Positions 1 to 11,910 of a stretch of 64,000 bases of DNA are shown one piece after another. The notes under the pieces were generated by a model, which was not told the origin of the DNA, did no database searches, and was given only the letters and a program-made list of their open reading frames with translations. The position numbers were made by a program, and so were the translations under genes. Positions within the stretch are counted from its first letter, which is position 1; each line of letters opens with the position of its first letter. Source of the stretch: Climacium dendroides (lineage: Eukaryota; Streptophyta; Bryopsida; Hypnales; Climaciaceae); assembly GCA_950106755.1 (NCBI GenBank), contig OX467086.1, positions 31,576,001-31,640,000 on the forward strand, in the 5' to 3' direction.

Positions 1-267
1 CAAAGAATCATAAAATGCAATGAAGTACGGGCATTCAAAATCAAACCTGCTAACCAGGAAATCAATGCACGCACCAACTGGATTGGATTCGGGCTTCCGG
101 TCTTCAACCAATCATGACGTGGAATGAATGGTTTCTAATTTCTACCTACCTAATACTCTCAAAAGAATGAATTTTGTACACTCACTACTTGGCCGGGGTA
201 CCCGCCATGGAGCTGGCTCTTGGGCACCAATTCAAGTGAACTAAGCTAAAACACCTGCCCATCTGAA
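1..267 (-). repeat. Duplicated 3' flank of peroxidase pseudogene
   Basis: Sequence downstream of the minus-strand peroxidase pseudogene. Positions 1-135 match the 3' flank of the peroxidase at 59,011-60,003 (around 58,761-58,900). Positions 150-230, with the tract ending in the ggtacccgccatggagctgg motif, match the flank of the peroxidase at 45,071-46,063 instead. The flank is therefore a mosaic of the two subtypes seen in the inverted repeat. No coding content seen. Confidence 0.7.
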
Positions 268-1260
268 TTAGTTCACGGAATAGCACACCCGCTGGATCTC
301 GCTGGCGCTGCCCATGAGCACATCCACCTGGCTGAGCGCCACCATGGCTTGGGCGAAGTTGGCGTTGAAGGTGGCGCTGTCAGTGTTGGCCTGGACGGAG
401 CCCTTGGTGCGCGAGTCCACCCACATGCTCTGATCGGAAGTGAGCAAGCCCATCTTGTTCACGATGTTCTTGAAGTATTGCGAGTCGAACTTGGTGGGCG
501 ACACCAAGTCCAGCGGCACTTCCATGCCTGTGATGTTGGCCATGGGGCACTTCTGCTTCAAATCCTGGGCGAAGTGCGCTTGCATGGTGGGGTCGACCTG
601 GGCGCCCTGAATGCGGTTGTCAAAGGTCACGCACGGCGCCTTCCCGAGGGTGTGAGCGCCAGCTAGCGCCACCATCTGCGTGGCGTTCAGGCCCTTCTTC
701 TAAAAAACATTCAGCAGCGCCGGCACCGTGTTGTTGGACGTCAGCAGATCGGCGGCCACCTCGGAGGATAGGGACACCCTTCCGTCGCGTCTTCCGGCGG
801 GCACGGTCCAGCCTTGTCCTCCCGTCAACTTCACGGTGTCGCGCATGGCGAACTGCAGCACGTCGGAGCATGAGACCACGCCCAGGCAAGCCTCCTCCAC
901 GGCGGCCTTGGCGGCGTCGATGGCCTCGAAGCCGTGGAGGCCGCCGTTGATGATGTTGGTTCTCTCGATGTTGGATCCGTTCAGGAGCAAGGACGCGTCG
1001 CAGCCGCGCATGAAGCAGTCGTGGTACGCCAGGCAGAGCACGCCGGGCGCCACCGTGCTGTTCTGCTAGAACGACTTGAGCATGGACTCGTAGATGATGG
1101 TTTCCACATTGGGGCACGAGTGCTGGTAGAAGCCTTCTTGGCAACCGCTAGAGCCAGAATTGGAGAGGCTTCGACTAGCAGCGGCCACGGGTGCGCTCAT
1201 GAAGTTGAGAAGGACTGCTGCGGCGCACAGCAGGCCCATCGCGGACCTCGAAACGGCCAT
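268..1260 (-). pseudogene. Class III peroxidase pseudogene (two in-frame stops, catalytic Arg lost)
   Basis: A full-length, collinear copy of the 330-residue peroxidases found at 38.9, 45.1, 52.8 and 59.0 kb, with no frameshift. The start was chosen by alignment to those copies (same signal-peptide methionine). Two in-frame TAG codons replace glutamines: residue 65 at 1066-1068 and residue 187 at 700-702; intact copies have CAG at both places. The distal-site arginine (residue 76, just before the Tyr-His-Asp-Cys-Phe motif) is Cys (1033-1035; CGC to TGC), which alone should abolish normal peroxidase chemistry. Val84 is Met and Pro126 is Leu. Nearly all differences from intact copies are C-to-T or G-to-A. 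The proximal histidine motif (Gly-Ala-His-Thr-Leu) and the TATA box are still present, so loss of function looks recent. Confidence 0.92.
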
Positions 1261-1854
1261 CGCGCACTTACTTGCTAGACGCCCAGGAAGTGGAATCCCC
1301 CACTGGGATGAATATATGCAAGTCGATCGGTTTACTTTATCTGTTGTCAGTGATCGAACTGGAATGCGCAAAGTCCGGAGAATCTGCGTTGAGCAGATAA
1401 GTATTGGTGTGAGATCGAGCTGGGCACTTGGATTAGCTGATGCGTTCGTGATTGAGAGTTGCTCTGTCAAGTGATGAGAAGTGCCGAGGGCTCACCAGGC
1501 TTATATACGTCCGTCCAAACTGACTCCATGCCAGCAGAGGTCTCCGTCCTCTTTGAAACAGTGAATCTGCGCTTGCCTCGTGGTCTTCTCCGAGTTCCTG
1601 AAAGAGCATGGTTATGCAAATTAGTTCAATTTTATTTTACTCGCCTTGCCCTTGGCCGTGTAGAACTCAACCCGGCTTGCCGGTTCCCAGGGTGCAGCAG
1701 TCTTGCGATCCCCTTAGTTCCCCGGTTGACCATTTCATTACTTTCTGGAAGTCCGTCGGGTTAGCCCCGCACTTCGAAGCAGCTGGGTCGACTGACGAAC
1801 TATACTCAAGGGAAATATTGAAACACTCTTGGAATCTAACTTTCTTACAAATAT
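1261..1854 (-). other. Peroxidase pseudogene leader and 5' flank
   Basis: Near-identical to the 5' leader and flank of the peroxidase at 45,071-46,063 (46,064-46,640), including a leader that is open in frame with the coding sequence. About 100 bp around 1,570-1,640 (aggaactcggagaagaccac on the minus strand) is conserved upstream of all five peroxidases. Similarity fades after about 1,800. No other gene seen. Confidence 0.7.
1500..1507 (-). promoter_or_regulatory. TATA box of peroxidase pseudogene
   Basis: TATATAAG on the minus strand, 240 bp upstream of the ancestral start codon, identical in sequence and context to the TATA boxes of the four intact copies. The promoter has survived although the coding region is broken. 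Confidence 0.7.
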
Positions 1855-1977
1855 GGGCAATTTTGTTAAAATGGCGGTATTCCATGTGCCATTTTGACAT
1901 GAGAAGCGTTGAGGTGATTTTGCTTTGTCGGCAATTTCGTTAAAATGGCGGTATTCCATGTCCCATGTTGACATGAG
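1855..1977. repeat. Tandem pair of the 'aatggcggtattccatg' repeat
   Basis: A segment of about 48 bp (ggcaatttYgttaaaatggc followed by ggtattccatgt and gacatgag) occurs twice, starting near 1,855 and 1,930. Related motifs recur at about 26,900, 42,100-42,590, 47,358-47,540 and in the mirrored right arm, so this is a dispersed repeat end or small MITE fragment. Confidence 0.6.
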
Positions 1978-2581
1978 CGACCATTAAGCTGCCTTTGTAT
2001 TGTGCTATGTACTAGTCGTTGGGCGTAGCGCTAGTGAGTGGCAAATGGGCCCCTTGCATACGAGTGCAAATCCTTAGGATTTCTATACAGGACTTGTGCG
2101 AAAGACAATGACTATAGATGTTGTTAGTGAAAGTCTTGGTAGACTAATAGGTAGAACGTGGAAATCTTGTCATGGAGTTGTTGGTGCTTAACATGGGGGT
2201 CATTGCCCATTGAAGGGGGGGGGGATCATCATCATGATGGGCACAAGTTTGGGTACTTGTTTAGGTTTGCATCGTTCATGAGTGCGTGGTCAGTGAAGTT
2301 GGTATCTAAAATACGTCTTGTTGGAATGGATGCAAAACAGAAGGGCAAAAATTTGTATTTCAGATTGAACAAAATGGAGGTTGCATACAAAGATCGAGGA
2401 CCAGGCAACCTATGATGCCTACAGTCTATTCAAAATTGTACAATCTGTTGCAATGTCATCGGACGAGAAAAACTATCACTACTTGTTGCATAATATGTGA
2501 AGGTCCACCTTCTACAATACAAAGGGGCATCGCAAGCATGAAATATGACTGTTGGAATAGTCGTCTCCCAGGACTTCATAT
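1978..2581. other. Intergenic, no gene seen
   Basis: About 600 bp downstream of the DUF7869-type gene. Only short ORFs without recognisable motifs. Probably includes the 3' untranslated region of that gene. Confidence 0.5.
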
Positions 2582-5500
2582 TCACCAACCTTGTTCTTCT
2601 TCAACAATTCGACGTAAATGATCCACTGCAAACTGCACTTGTTGACGAGGAGCAATGAAACTATTTCCATCGTTCTTCTTTGGTTTCCATGATGCCATGA
2701 TACTATCTGTGGAAACATAGTCAGCTTTGTCGGCCGTTCGGTCAATCTTCCATCTAAAATTAGGCTTTGTGTCCCACCCCGCATACAACACGTGGAAATC
2801 TTTGGATGTTCCACATGGGGTGTACCATTGCACTAAGACTTCGCAAAAGTGAACGGCCGTGGGATCAAATTGTGGATTTTCTACTGCCCTTCCGAGCCAT
2901 ACGGGCTCAAGACAATCCAATCCTGGCCTCACAAAGAGGTAGAATCCCTCACGAACATCAGTGACTACATTGTATGCTGGTGGGGGCCTTCCCTCTAGAG
3001 TACCAATGTAAGGATCTTCGGCCTCCAACTCTTGACGTGTCCTTCCATCTTGCATGAAATCTGTCATAAGATCTTCGGGTTGTCGAGTCTGAGGCCAAAA
3101 TCCTTGCTGCAATTCATTAGATTGGGGGGAGTCTTCTTCGCCTCCATCCAGCATGGCATTTCTCACGCGGGTCCAATACGTGACCAAGTTTGACATGTGG
3201 GTTTTGTACTCCACCGTCCCATCTTCTTCGGATATGTCTTTCCAATGTTGGATGTATCCATCAAGTCCACGCAAAATCTCAGCTTCGTTTGTCATCTTCT
3301 TGGGGGTCACGCGCGGTGGATCACCTTGAGGAAGTATAGGTCTATGGTCGACATCTTCCTTCCATAGCTTCAATTCCCCTTCAGGCAACCATGGAATGTC
3401 TGTACACGCCAATTTGTATTGCATGATAGGCCATCCGTTGTCATCCATGAAGAATTTGTACTGTCTCCCATGAGAGTGGCCCACCAATTGTTTATTGTGC
3501 ATCCCAATATAAGGTTTGACATAGGCCTTGAAGTCGGGCACTTCTTCAATTAGATGTGGAATGAATGGACCTTGTTCCATTTCCATGTAGGATTGCATCA
3601 ATGATGGTAGGGTGGGATGGTCTTTCTCGCGGAGTTGCATGCTCCATCGCCCAAATGATGCATCCATGTCATCATGGGTGTGACCCACTATCATGAAGGA
3701 TACCACCACTTCTTTCACAATGCGTCTTGCCACCAACAGGGACCAAAAACAGAAAACATACCTGTTTTTGTTTTCCCTCCAAGAGTTGTCCATCTGAACG
3801 TGTAGTACTAGTGGCAATGGTTGAGCCTCAATAGGTTGAGGAAGAACAGCTCCCAAAGAATCAACACAGATCTCTCTACCTTGCAGCAACGCTCGATATA
3901 GTTCCGTGCTTCCGGCTCCTTCGAACAACGTCCGTGAAGACATTGCGGGGGGCCCTTCTAAATCTCGTAACAATTTGGCAATGGATCCCACTGTAAAGTT
4001 GCTATCGCTGGGAAACACGTCCAAATTGTAATGTGCATATTTGCCATCCCCGTGTCCATGTGCAAAAATCCCTAATACCTTCACGAGCAACTTCATGAAC
4101 CCATCTAGGGCTTTTGTTTTCCTTGCCAATGCAGGACATGCTGTTTTTGAATGATCCATTTTGTCGTGCATGATAGATAAAAGTTGCATAGGTCGTAATT
4201 TGGACAACCATCTACTACGGTAGTAGGCATGTCGACAAGCTTCTTGTAGAAACAAGTGCTTCTCGAAGCGCCTTTGGATTCGTTGATAGTCCTCCAATCC
4301 AGGAGCAAAAGAAGCTCGTAGTTGCTTGAGATTGTCACAAATGCTACATCTTGCGAAGGAATCTCCCCTTCCCTTCACGACGTACTCAACAAAATATTTT
4401 GTTCGAATTTTACTAAAACATGATTGCGAGAGTGTCGACAGCTCGAGTTCTTCATTGGCCTACAAACAATAGAAACACGCGCACTCAGTCTGCGTATTCA
4501 ACAAGCACTTCATTGGATGTTGGAGGACTCTATGAGCTATTGTAGTCGATGCGACAATTCGACCATGTCCTTTTCATATGAATGCCATAGGTGACATTGC
4601 GAGCCGTACCTTGTTCACGGTGGCTAGTAATTGCCTCCATTCGGTACCGGTCGGAAGAACTTTGAGGCAAACCTTTTCACCAGTGGGCAAGGTGCAAGAC
4701 AAATGGGGCATGTGGTCGGCCATTGCCTCCAATAATGAGCGCAAAGTCTCAATGCCTTGAACAGTGGCAGTCCTTGTCTTTTTTCGATTGGAGTTCCCGT
4801 GTGGAGCGCCTTTGACGCCAGCCTTGGCCTTGGCCCTGTATCTTTCGAATGTGCGGAGGGGGATGTTGTGAAGAATCCTCCAAGCTCGTGGACAGACGTC
4901 TATGCCTTCTAAGGTGACAACTTGCCTCCCCCTCGGAACCGCTTTGTGCATTGTCCTATGAACATCCAAATTTTTGCTAGATTTCACTTGAAATGTCTGT
5001 AGGTGCATTTCCGTGCGAAGCACACGGATGGTGGAAGGACGGAACTTACGAGTGCATTCATTATCGCAGCAGATTTGTGTGAAGACCTCTGCAATGGATT
5101 CATGTGATACCATCTTTGTCTTCTTATCTAGTAAAGCGATAGCTTGAGCTCTCCTATCATAACGATACCGTCGCACGCCCCCATTTTTTCTACTCCCTTC
5201 CATTTCTTTATCCAGAGCTTCTCGCTTGCGAGCGTGATCGTAAACACTGACGTACCCATTTTCGCTGTGGTGAAACACTTGCCGCATAGGCTAGCGCAAG
5301 CACATGTCTCTGACGTTGGGGTCCCCGTTGTACACGTCCAAGACAACAATGCCAACGTCATCCATCCCCAGCCTGCTCTGTCCATCAATGCATGTGTTGG
5401 GATTGGCATTGATGATGATGACTTCCGCAAAGTCGGAGCCGTCCGCATGTTTTGCGAGCAATGCCTTCCCAGACCATCCGTCTCGATCAATGCCCTCGCA

Positions 5501-5719
5501 ATCTGGGATGGGACTATTGTCTACGTTTGCCTCGGCATATGCTTCCAAGTCCACGTCCTCTTCCTGACATTCTGCAAACTCCTGCACACCGAACGATGAA
5601 GAATTGACACGACATCAACGACAAAGGAACGCAATGTACAATAAGAAACGTGAAAACTGACGAGAGTAGAAAGTTATATACAATACCTCATCACCATCAG
5701 AGTCGTCCGAAGAAAACAT
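2582..5719 (-). CDS. DUF7869-type transposon-associated protein, 3 exons, one in-frame TAG
   Basis: I reconstruct exons 5719-5687, 5581-4610 and 4459-2582, all phase 0 with GT-AG introns of 105 and 150 bp, giving 961 codons. The start ATG (5717-5719) opens an acidic, serine-rich N-terminus. A single in-frame TAG at 5291-5293 (residue 108) interrupts exon 2, and the frame stays open and protein-like on both sides. Exon 2 carries a basic region and an HGN motif typical of the family. Exon 3 has a CxxC pair (about residues 373-376), an MHDKMDHSK motif (about 432), QMDNSW followed by ENKNRY (about 557-568) and VGHTHDDMD (about 593-601), the hallmark of DUF7869 proteins. From family knowledge these are multicopy and commonly transposon-linked; the biochemical function is unsettled. 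It may be a pseudogene or a readthrough gene. A palindrome array begins about 640 bp upstream. Confidence 0.75.
5291..5293 (-). other. Premature TAG in the DUF7869-type gene
   Basis: Reading on the minus strand, the codons run TGC TTG CGC TAG CCT ATG CGG, with both sides in the same frame and both protein-like. The ancestral codon is probably CAG (one C-to-T change), but there is no intact copy in the window to prove it. Confidence 0.75.
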
Positions 5720-6362
5720 AGGAGACGTTAAAATCGTAAGTGTTTTCTAATGATAGAAAATAGCGGCCTCGTAGGAAGCATGAGAGTGACACTTGAAAGA
5801 ATTGGTAGCATATACGTCCTCTTTGTTCAGACCACAAGGGCTAACACGCCTGACAGTAGTAAAATAAAAAGTATTAGAAGAAATGACAGATAGGCGAGTG
5901 GCGAAAGCGGGGAATATGAGGACATCATTACATAATCAAATACAGTATGAAATAGTGTAGCAACTGTCTCGAACCCGCCCACTTGCTGTATGGTTTGGTA
6001 TAGAATGCAATGAAGTCTGAAACTAACGGTTTCCATAGAACGTCGACTACCGTGGACCCCATTCAGCAGTGCAATGCCACTATGTCCAAGAAAGACAATC
6101 AACCGCACATGAGTATCGACCGAACAGTCTAAGTTCGAGGAGACTGGAAGTCTACGCACAAATTCCCCCAAGGCCTGTTCACTGAGCCACTCTGAACTGC
6201 GTGGAAGAAATACACCTCTCACAGATATTGTTCCACACCCAATATAGAGGAAGCGCGCAAAAGGATAGACAACACAATGTAAAGAATCACAAAGAAGAAC
6301 TCGTTCCTACAATGAATGCTGAACAGTCCAGAGTCTCTAAGAAAGAGCTCCACCGAATAATA
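5720..6362. other. Upstream region of the DUF7869-type gene
   Basis: No convincing gene. An ORF on the minus strand (5,827-6,222) has no recognisable motif and is Leu/Ser-rich. One half-palindrome (cactctgaactgcgtgg) sits near 6,187, the first outlier of the array that follows. The promoter of the DUF7869-type gene should lie here; I could not pick a clear TATA box. Confidence 0.45.
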
Positions 6363-7120
6363 GTTTAGAACGGCCGCTCTGAACTGCGAGGAACAAGATG
6401 CATGCGTAATTTATCCACGTGATCGCGCATCATTGGGAAAACGGAGGACTAGGATCTAAATAATGCGCATGCAAAACATAGATCAGAGCGGCCGCTCTGA
6501 ACTGGACACGGGTGACAAATCATGAACGCTCGAAACAGACGGTGACGGAGCTCTGTGATCCTCCCTTAAGCTCAGAGAGGCCTCTCTGAACTCCAGGGAG
6601 GGTCACAGAGCTCCGTCACCTTCTGTTCAGTTCAGAGCGGCCGCTCTGAACTTCAGGGAGGGTCACTGAGCTCCGTCACCCTCCGTTCCGAGCGTCCATG
6701 ATTTGTCACCCTCTGTTCACTTCAGAGCGGCCGCTCTAAACTGAACAGAGGATAGCCTTCGCCTCGGTCACCTGACGTGCAGTTCAGAGCGGCCGCTCTG
6801 AACTGAACGGAGGATAGCTTTCGTCTCCGTTACCTCACGTTCAGTTCAGAGCGGTCGCTTTGAACCAAACGGAGGATAGCTTTCGTCTCCGTCACCTCAC
6901 GATCAGTTCAGAGCGGCCGCTCTGAACCGAATGGAGGATAGCTTTCGTCTCCGTCACCTCACGATCAATTCAGAGAGACCGCTCTCAACCGAACGGAGGA
7001 TAGCTTTCCGAAACGTCACCCCACGTTCAGTTCAGAGCGGGCACTCTGAACGGAACGGAGTGTCATATTGCTTCCCAATCGTCACCCCACGTTCAGTTCA
7101 GAGAGGCCGCCCTGAACTGA
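6363..7120. repeat. Array of a 20-bp GC-rich palindrome (about 11 copies)
   Basis: The palindrome TTCAGAGCGGCCGCTCTGAA (perfect at 6783-6802) recurs about every 60-75 bp, with variants at about 6363, 6482, 6570, 6634, 6722, 6845, 6908, 6970, 7032 and 7098. From about 6,745 to 7,110 it is part of a tandem unit of about 62-65 bp containing gaggatagctttcgtctccg and tcacctcacg. Perfect copies carry a NotI-type GCGGCCGC core. The array lies upstream of the minus-strand DUF7869-type gene. The same palindrome forms a second array at 13.97-14.99 kb. Confidence 0.9.
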
Positions 7121-8862
7121 GTAACACTAATTTCGGGTGACACTAGTTATCATAAATTAATCTGGACGGAATGCCATCCGAACTTTGTCTCATGTAATAG
7201 ATGATAATGCTAAGGTATATTAGCATTGTATAAATCATGACTCTGAAATACCACAGCATTGTGGATAATTGATTGTCTATGAGAATGTGAATAACTATTC
7301 GGAACCGAATGACAGAGCATTTCGAGTTTACAATTCACACAAACTACAATGAGCACAGTTCTAAAATTCGCATTTCAGCAAATGCAGCATTTTGTCTAAC
7401 GTGAAGACACGCCTCGCCTGTTCCTAGTGTGAGATTCTAGGAATGTGGCTCAGGCAGTACTACAGATGCGAAAAAACTGAAGAAAAACATGAAATTTGTT
7501 GAAATCCGTTGAAATTGAGTTCTTAGAGACAAAAAACAATCCTGCAAACCGAGAGAAGAGAAACAGGGGATAAATAGTTCATCGAACCTGAAATGAGGAC
7601 GTACGACGTCATTGGCGCTTCTCAGCAACAAAGATGGCCTCCAGCGGTTGACAACGTGCTGCACAACGCCGACGGAAGAGGAGAAAACGGTGCGTGCTCT
7701 AATATCGACATACACAATTGCAGACGACGAAAGAAGAATGGCAGAAGCCGGTTTCGGTTTTGTATTCTGAGGCTGTACTTCAATGCGGCAGCCGCATATG
7801 GCGGCTGCCACGTCGCCAGCGTAGGGCCACGTTGGTTTTCGACAAAAAAATAAATAAAATTGAAAAATTCGGACATCTCTGTCACGCGTACTTTCTACGC
7901 CAGTCGCTACACTAGGTTATTCAGTGTGTTGTCAGAACCAGTTCTCGACCGCATCGTTTTTGCATTCGGAGGGTACAAGATATTTTTGCACAACCCCAAC
8001 TGCTTTCCCAAAGTCATTTGCATCCGGTGAAGGGAGTCGACAACGCTCCAGCAAGTTCTATAGCAAAAGGGTGAGAGCGGAGGACATTGCATGTGAAGAT
8101 CACAATCGCACGCACTTCAAGAAGGTTTGTTCACCGCCACTCTTGAATTTCCATAATCCTCAGCAATTTTTTTTGGGTTTGAACTCCAAAGAATAGTTGT
8201 TCTGGCTTTCATCGTGGCTTCATTTGCCAGCATCACCACTTCGCTACATCTTTTATAATAGCTTGAGATTTCTTCATTTCGAGTTTGGAAATGGAAATGG
8301 TGGAATTCTAAGTGGTAGAGAAGAAAGAAAGGTTTCTTGATTTTGTTTAAGGTTTGCGGAAAAGTTTCCAATGTAGTCAATTTCTAATGTCAATGAACCC
8401 ACTTGGAAGTGGTTTTGAGATTCCATTGGGAATGCTTCTCATTTGCAACTTCTCAGTAGCCTTCAAGTTCTCATTTTGTATTTGTTAGCACATGTAGAAG
8501 AGATTTATATTTTCTTAAGACTTTTTCTTTTTCATTCTTGTGAGATTGTATGCTATAAAAGAGCCCTTGTAAGGGCTCATCTGTCTTTTTCATTGTTCTT
8601 CATGGTCTATATTCTTTCTAAATCATGTTTTTTAGCAAGAAACAAAGATGTGGAACCTAAGAAAATGCATGCAATAGTGATTTTTAGCAAGATGTTGCAA
8701 ATTGAAAGATAAAGATTGTTGATTGTAATAGAATAACAATTTTGCATCTCTTCATTCTAGGGCTTAAGGATTTGGTGGAAGGATCGCCTCATCTTCACTC
8801 TCTACCTATTAGTAGGGTTGATGTGTTTCATTGTAGGGCACTTTTGGTTCTAAACAGATTCA
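7121..8862. other. Intergenic and probable 5' untranslated region of the 179-aa gene
   Basis: No protein-like ORF. AT-rich. The last 100 bp before the ATG at 8863 contain splice-acceptor-like ends (cattctag near 8,760 and cattgtag near 8,836), so a spliced 5' untranslated region is possible. An in-frame TAA lies shortly upstream of the ATG, supporting that start. Confidence 0.45.
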
Positions 8863-10104
8863 ATGGCTGGCGCTGCAAACTTTAGTAAGTGCTCCGAGCA
8901 GCTTAGAGTTCTTTTGGACAATGAGGACTTTGGGTAAGTGACTTCTTCTTTTTCTACACATGTTTTTTGGGCTTTCTGCGTTTGCAGCTGTTGCATGATT
9001 TTCTACCATACTTATAATTGCTTCATTGGAATTGCTTCAAAATTGCTTAAAATAGGGCTCGCGATTTTTGGCAAGGCTACAAGTTATATTGCTTTGCCCA
9101 TTATTCTCACTGTGAGACGTCTAAGGAGATGTTCCAAGACACCAAGATGGGTAAATACTACATGGATTATGTTTTCCTTCTTCTATTTGTAGAATTGTGT
9201 ACTTCAAAAGCATGTGCAAAACTCTAAGTTTTGGATAATATGTAGGTATCACATGCATGGTTGTTCCTTAGTGCAATCTTTGTTGGTTTCTTGTTGCAGG
9301 TCATGTTATGTGTGCATTGCAGGGCACACTTGAAGTTCCTTGGGGAGCACAATTTAATGCTGCAATTCGAGATGTGTGGGCCATGATGGAGGAGTATGTC
9401 CATGTGCGTCACAACAAGGATTGCACAAACCTTCGGTGAGTTTTTTTGGTTGTCAAGTACAACATGCTATACTATATATTAACATTTCTCGATTGATTTT
9501 GATGCTCAATTCTTGTTAGCATTGTTTCTTTTTTAGTTCATTTGTTGATAATTGTTTAGGTTTGCAAAGGTTTTGCTTGGTTTTTGAGATTTCAGTATGT
9601 ACGTACTTGAACATGTTAATTTTTTATATGATAATATGTCTTGATTCACATGGCATGTAGGGCTCTCATGGAGGAATTCGATGATGAGGATGAGCTCGCC
9701 GCATCCAAGAATGGTTCCTTGCTTCTACAACTCATTGAGGTTTGTAATATAGATTGCTTTTGACCTTCCAATAGCAAAGGAAAAAATGATGCCCTTTGAT
9801 ATCTCTTCATTCTTTGATTTTTTTTTCATGATATTGAATTTTTAATGATGTCAATTTCTTGGGTAATGTTGTGATTTTTTGAATTTTGAAGGATTTATAA
9901 AAGATTTCTCATTGAAATATGTCTTATTGGTACTTCATTGTTTAGGATGACAAGTACGGGACTGAACATTTGCATAGGGAGTCTCAAACAATTCACTTTG
10001 GAATGGATATTTTTGATGAATTTCGTGCCCGGCTCAATCAAGCACAAGTAAATTTGGATAACCTCACACCTGAGTGTCGAGCGTCCCGTCGCCACTATCG
10101 TTGA
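8863..10104 (+). CDS. Unknown 179-aa protein, 5 exons
   Basis: Assembled by hand from splice signals: exons 8863-8933, 9056-9150, 9300-9435, 9661-9739 and 9946-10104 (71, 95, 136, 79 and 159 nt; 540 nt in total). Every intron is GT-AG, phases agree at all four junctions, and the frame is open to TGA at 10102-10104. The ATG follows an in-frame TAA within the same exon. The protein is hydrophilic, with an aromatic/cysteine-rich stretch around residues 25-50 (RDFWQGYKLYCFAHYSHCE), a charged middle (MEEFDDEDE) and a basic C-terminus (CRASRRHYR). No signal peptide or membrane segment is evident. I do not recognise the family. Standard searches by long ORF miss it because no exon exceeds 160 nt. 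It could belong to a mobile element, since transposon-like genes lie on both sides, but nothing in its own sequence shows that. Confidence 0.75.
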
Positions 10105-11048
10105 AGGAAGACTTCTACTTACTTGTTGTATGTACATAATGAATTTTTGCTAAGTACCATAGTACCGGGAGTAGTTTTATTAGAAAAAGACGTTATGTTT
10201 TGTTTCTTTATTTTGTACAAGTTTTTCTAACAAGTAGCTTTCTTACTTTTTAGATAAACTGGAGTCACTTTGTTACCTTGGGATTTACCTTTTTGTAGGC
10301 CACATCAGGAGAACATGACATTTCTATTCAACATGTTCAATTGGATGATTAGTAGATCCCCCCAAAGACTTTACATGCAGAACTAATTTTTATCAAACAT
10401 TTAAAGTACAACATTATCTGTGTGTTGCTCATTAAAAGTGAACAGTTGATGAGATTAGTATGGTATGTGGAACTTCTTCCAAGCATTCAGAATCTTTCTA
10501 ATGCTCTTGTGTTTTACATTGTAGGAGATGTTCAAGTATGTACTTTTGTGCAAGAGATGCTTACATTGTCTTCAAAATACCTTCTTCTATCACTTCTTGC
10601 ATTTTGGGGGGACTTGTAGTGGCATAACTTATATTTTAGGACAATTATTAAAATGAATATTACATTCCTTGATAGCTCATTTGTTTAAGTATCTTCAAAC
10701 TATTTCATAAAATCATGTTCAAAATTCAAATCACATGAGGTAACCCTAAATCTCCAAAGTCCTCCATAGTTCTTTTTGGTCGTTAGATGCTTTATTGTAG
10801 TGTTGACCCAACAAATTTATATTGTTGCAATGAACTATGCAAAAACATTAAGTTCGCAGATTAGCAAATTAGCAAATTCTTTTTTTTTTAAATTAAAATT
10901 ATTTTTATGTCTTAGAAGCTTTTAACTTATTAAAAATCTTATTTATATTAATAGTACAAAGGAGTTTTCATGAGTAACGATACTATTGCTCATATGATTA
11001 CATGTATAAGAAATGCGAACTTGGAAAAGAATTGTTGCAGTACTGGAC
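10105..11048. other. AT-rich intergenic / 3' untranslated region
   Basis: Downstream of the five-exon gene; several aataaa-like and T-rich stretches that could serve as polyadenylation signals. No coding signal seen. Confidence 0.5.
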
Positions 11049-11910
11049 TAGCGGTTGGCGCTTGCTATGCTACGCATTCACCATAAAAATTTCATAAGAA
11101 TTTTTATGTATTAGATAGAGTGTAGACCAAATATTTCAATAAATCTTCAAATAAAAATGCCTAAAATCTTTGTATAATTTTTGTTCTAAGTAAGCATATA
11201 TAGAAAAGTAGCATAGAAATTTATTGAATGATGAATGAAGCATATGCAATGGTAAATACTATAAAAGATACACATACATTAGAAATTTGACTCCATTGTT
11301 ACAGAAAATTGCAATTCAAATTGAAGAATTGAAAAGAAAAACTAATAAATCTCAAAAACTTTGTGAACAACTTCATTGTTGTGGAATCCCAAATTTCTTC
11401 AATTGAATCAATTTCTCAAAATTAATTTGGTAGTCGCGATAGACAATTGAAATCATGAAAGCTCAAAGTTCATGAAAGCAAAAAATCATAGAAGTGCAAA
11501 GAAGTTTCAAGCCAAGAGAAGCAATGCATTTGCTACCTCTATATATAATATCATCCTCTGGATCCTCTTTAATATCCCCTCAATTGCAACGACTATATTA
11601 TTTCTATAATATCACCCTTAGTAAAAAGTGATATCAGAGGTGGTTGTGAAGTGCTACTCTATTTCAGTAATATGGCATTATGTGAAAAACATGATTTGTA
11701 TGTATGCTTGATTGGAAATATTTTTATAACATTATTAAAATAATTATTTTAAAGTCTTATTAAAATCATTATCATGCATTCTATTGAAATATATCAAAAA
11801 TTTACTAATATGTGATACAGTGAATGCGTAGTATAGCAAGCACGAACCCCTAAGTATTAATGGTAGCATTTGTGCTATTACAGAGGGAGTTCTAATTTTA
11901 GTAGTATGAC
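11049..11910 (+). repeat. 862-bp hAT-like repeat, unit A of a tandem pair
   Basis: Begins TAGCGGTTGGCGCTTGCTAT and near its other end carries the inverse of that sequence (agcaagcacgaaccccta at about 11,838), followed by a tail ending gtagtatgac. The ends resemble hAT-type TAGGG termini, but I found no convincing 8-bp target duplication. A near-full-length inverted copy of the same length is at 32,515-33,377, and a shortened copy follows directly at 11,911. No coding capacity, so non-autonomous if mobile. Confidence 0.7.

Noticed and set aside
5827..6222. 131-codon minus-strand ORF with a hydrophobic C-terminus
   Set aside because: Non-ATG start, no known motif, lies in the region between an array and a promoter; insufficient support.
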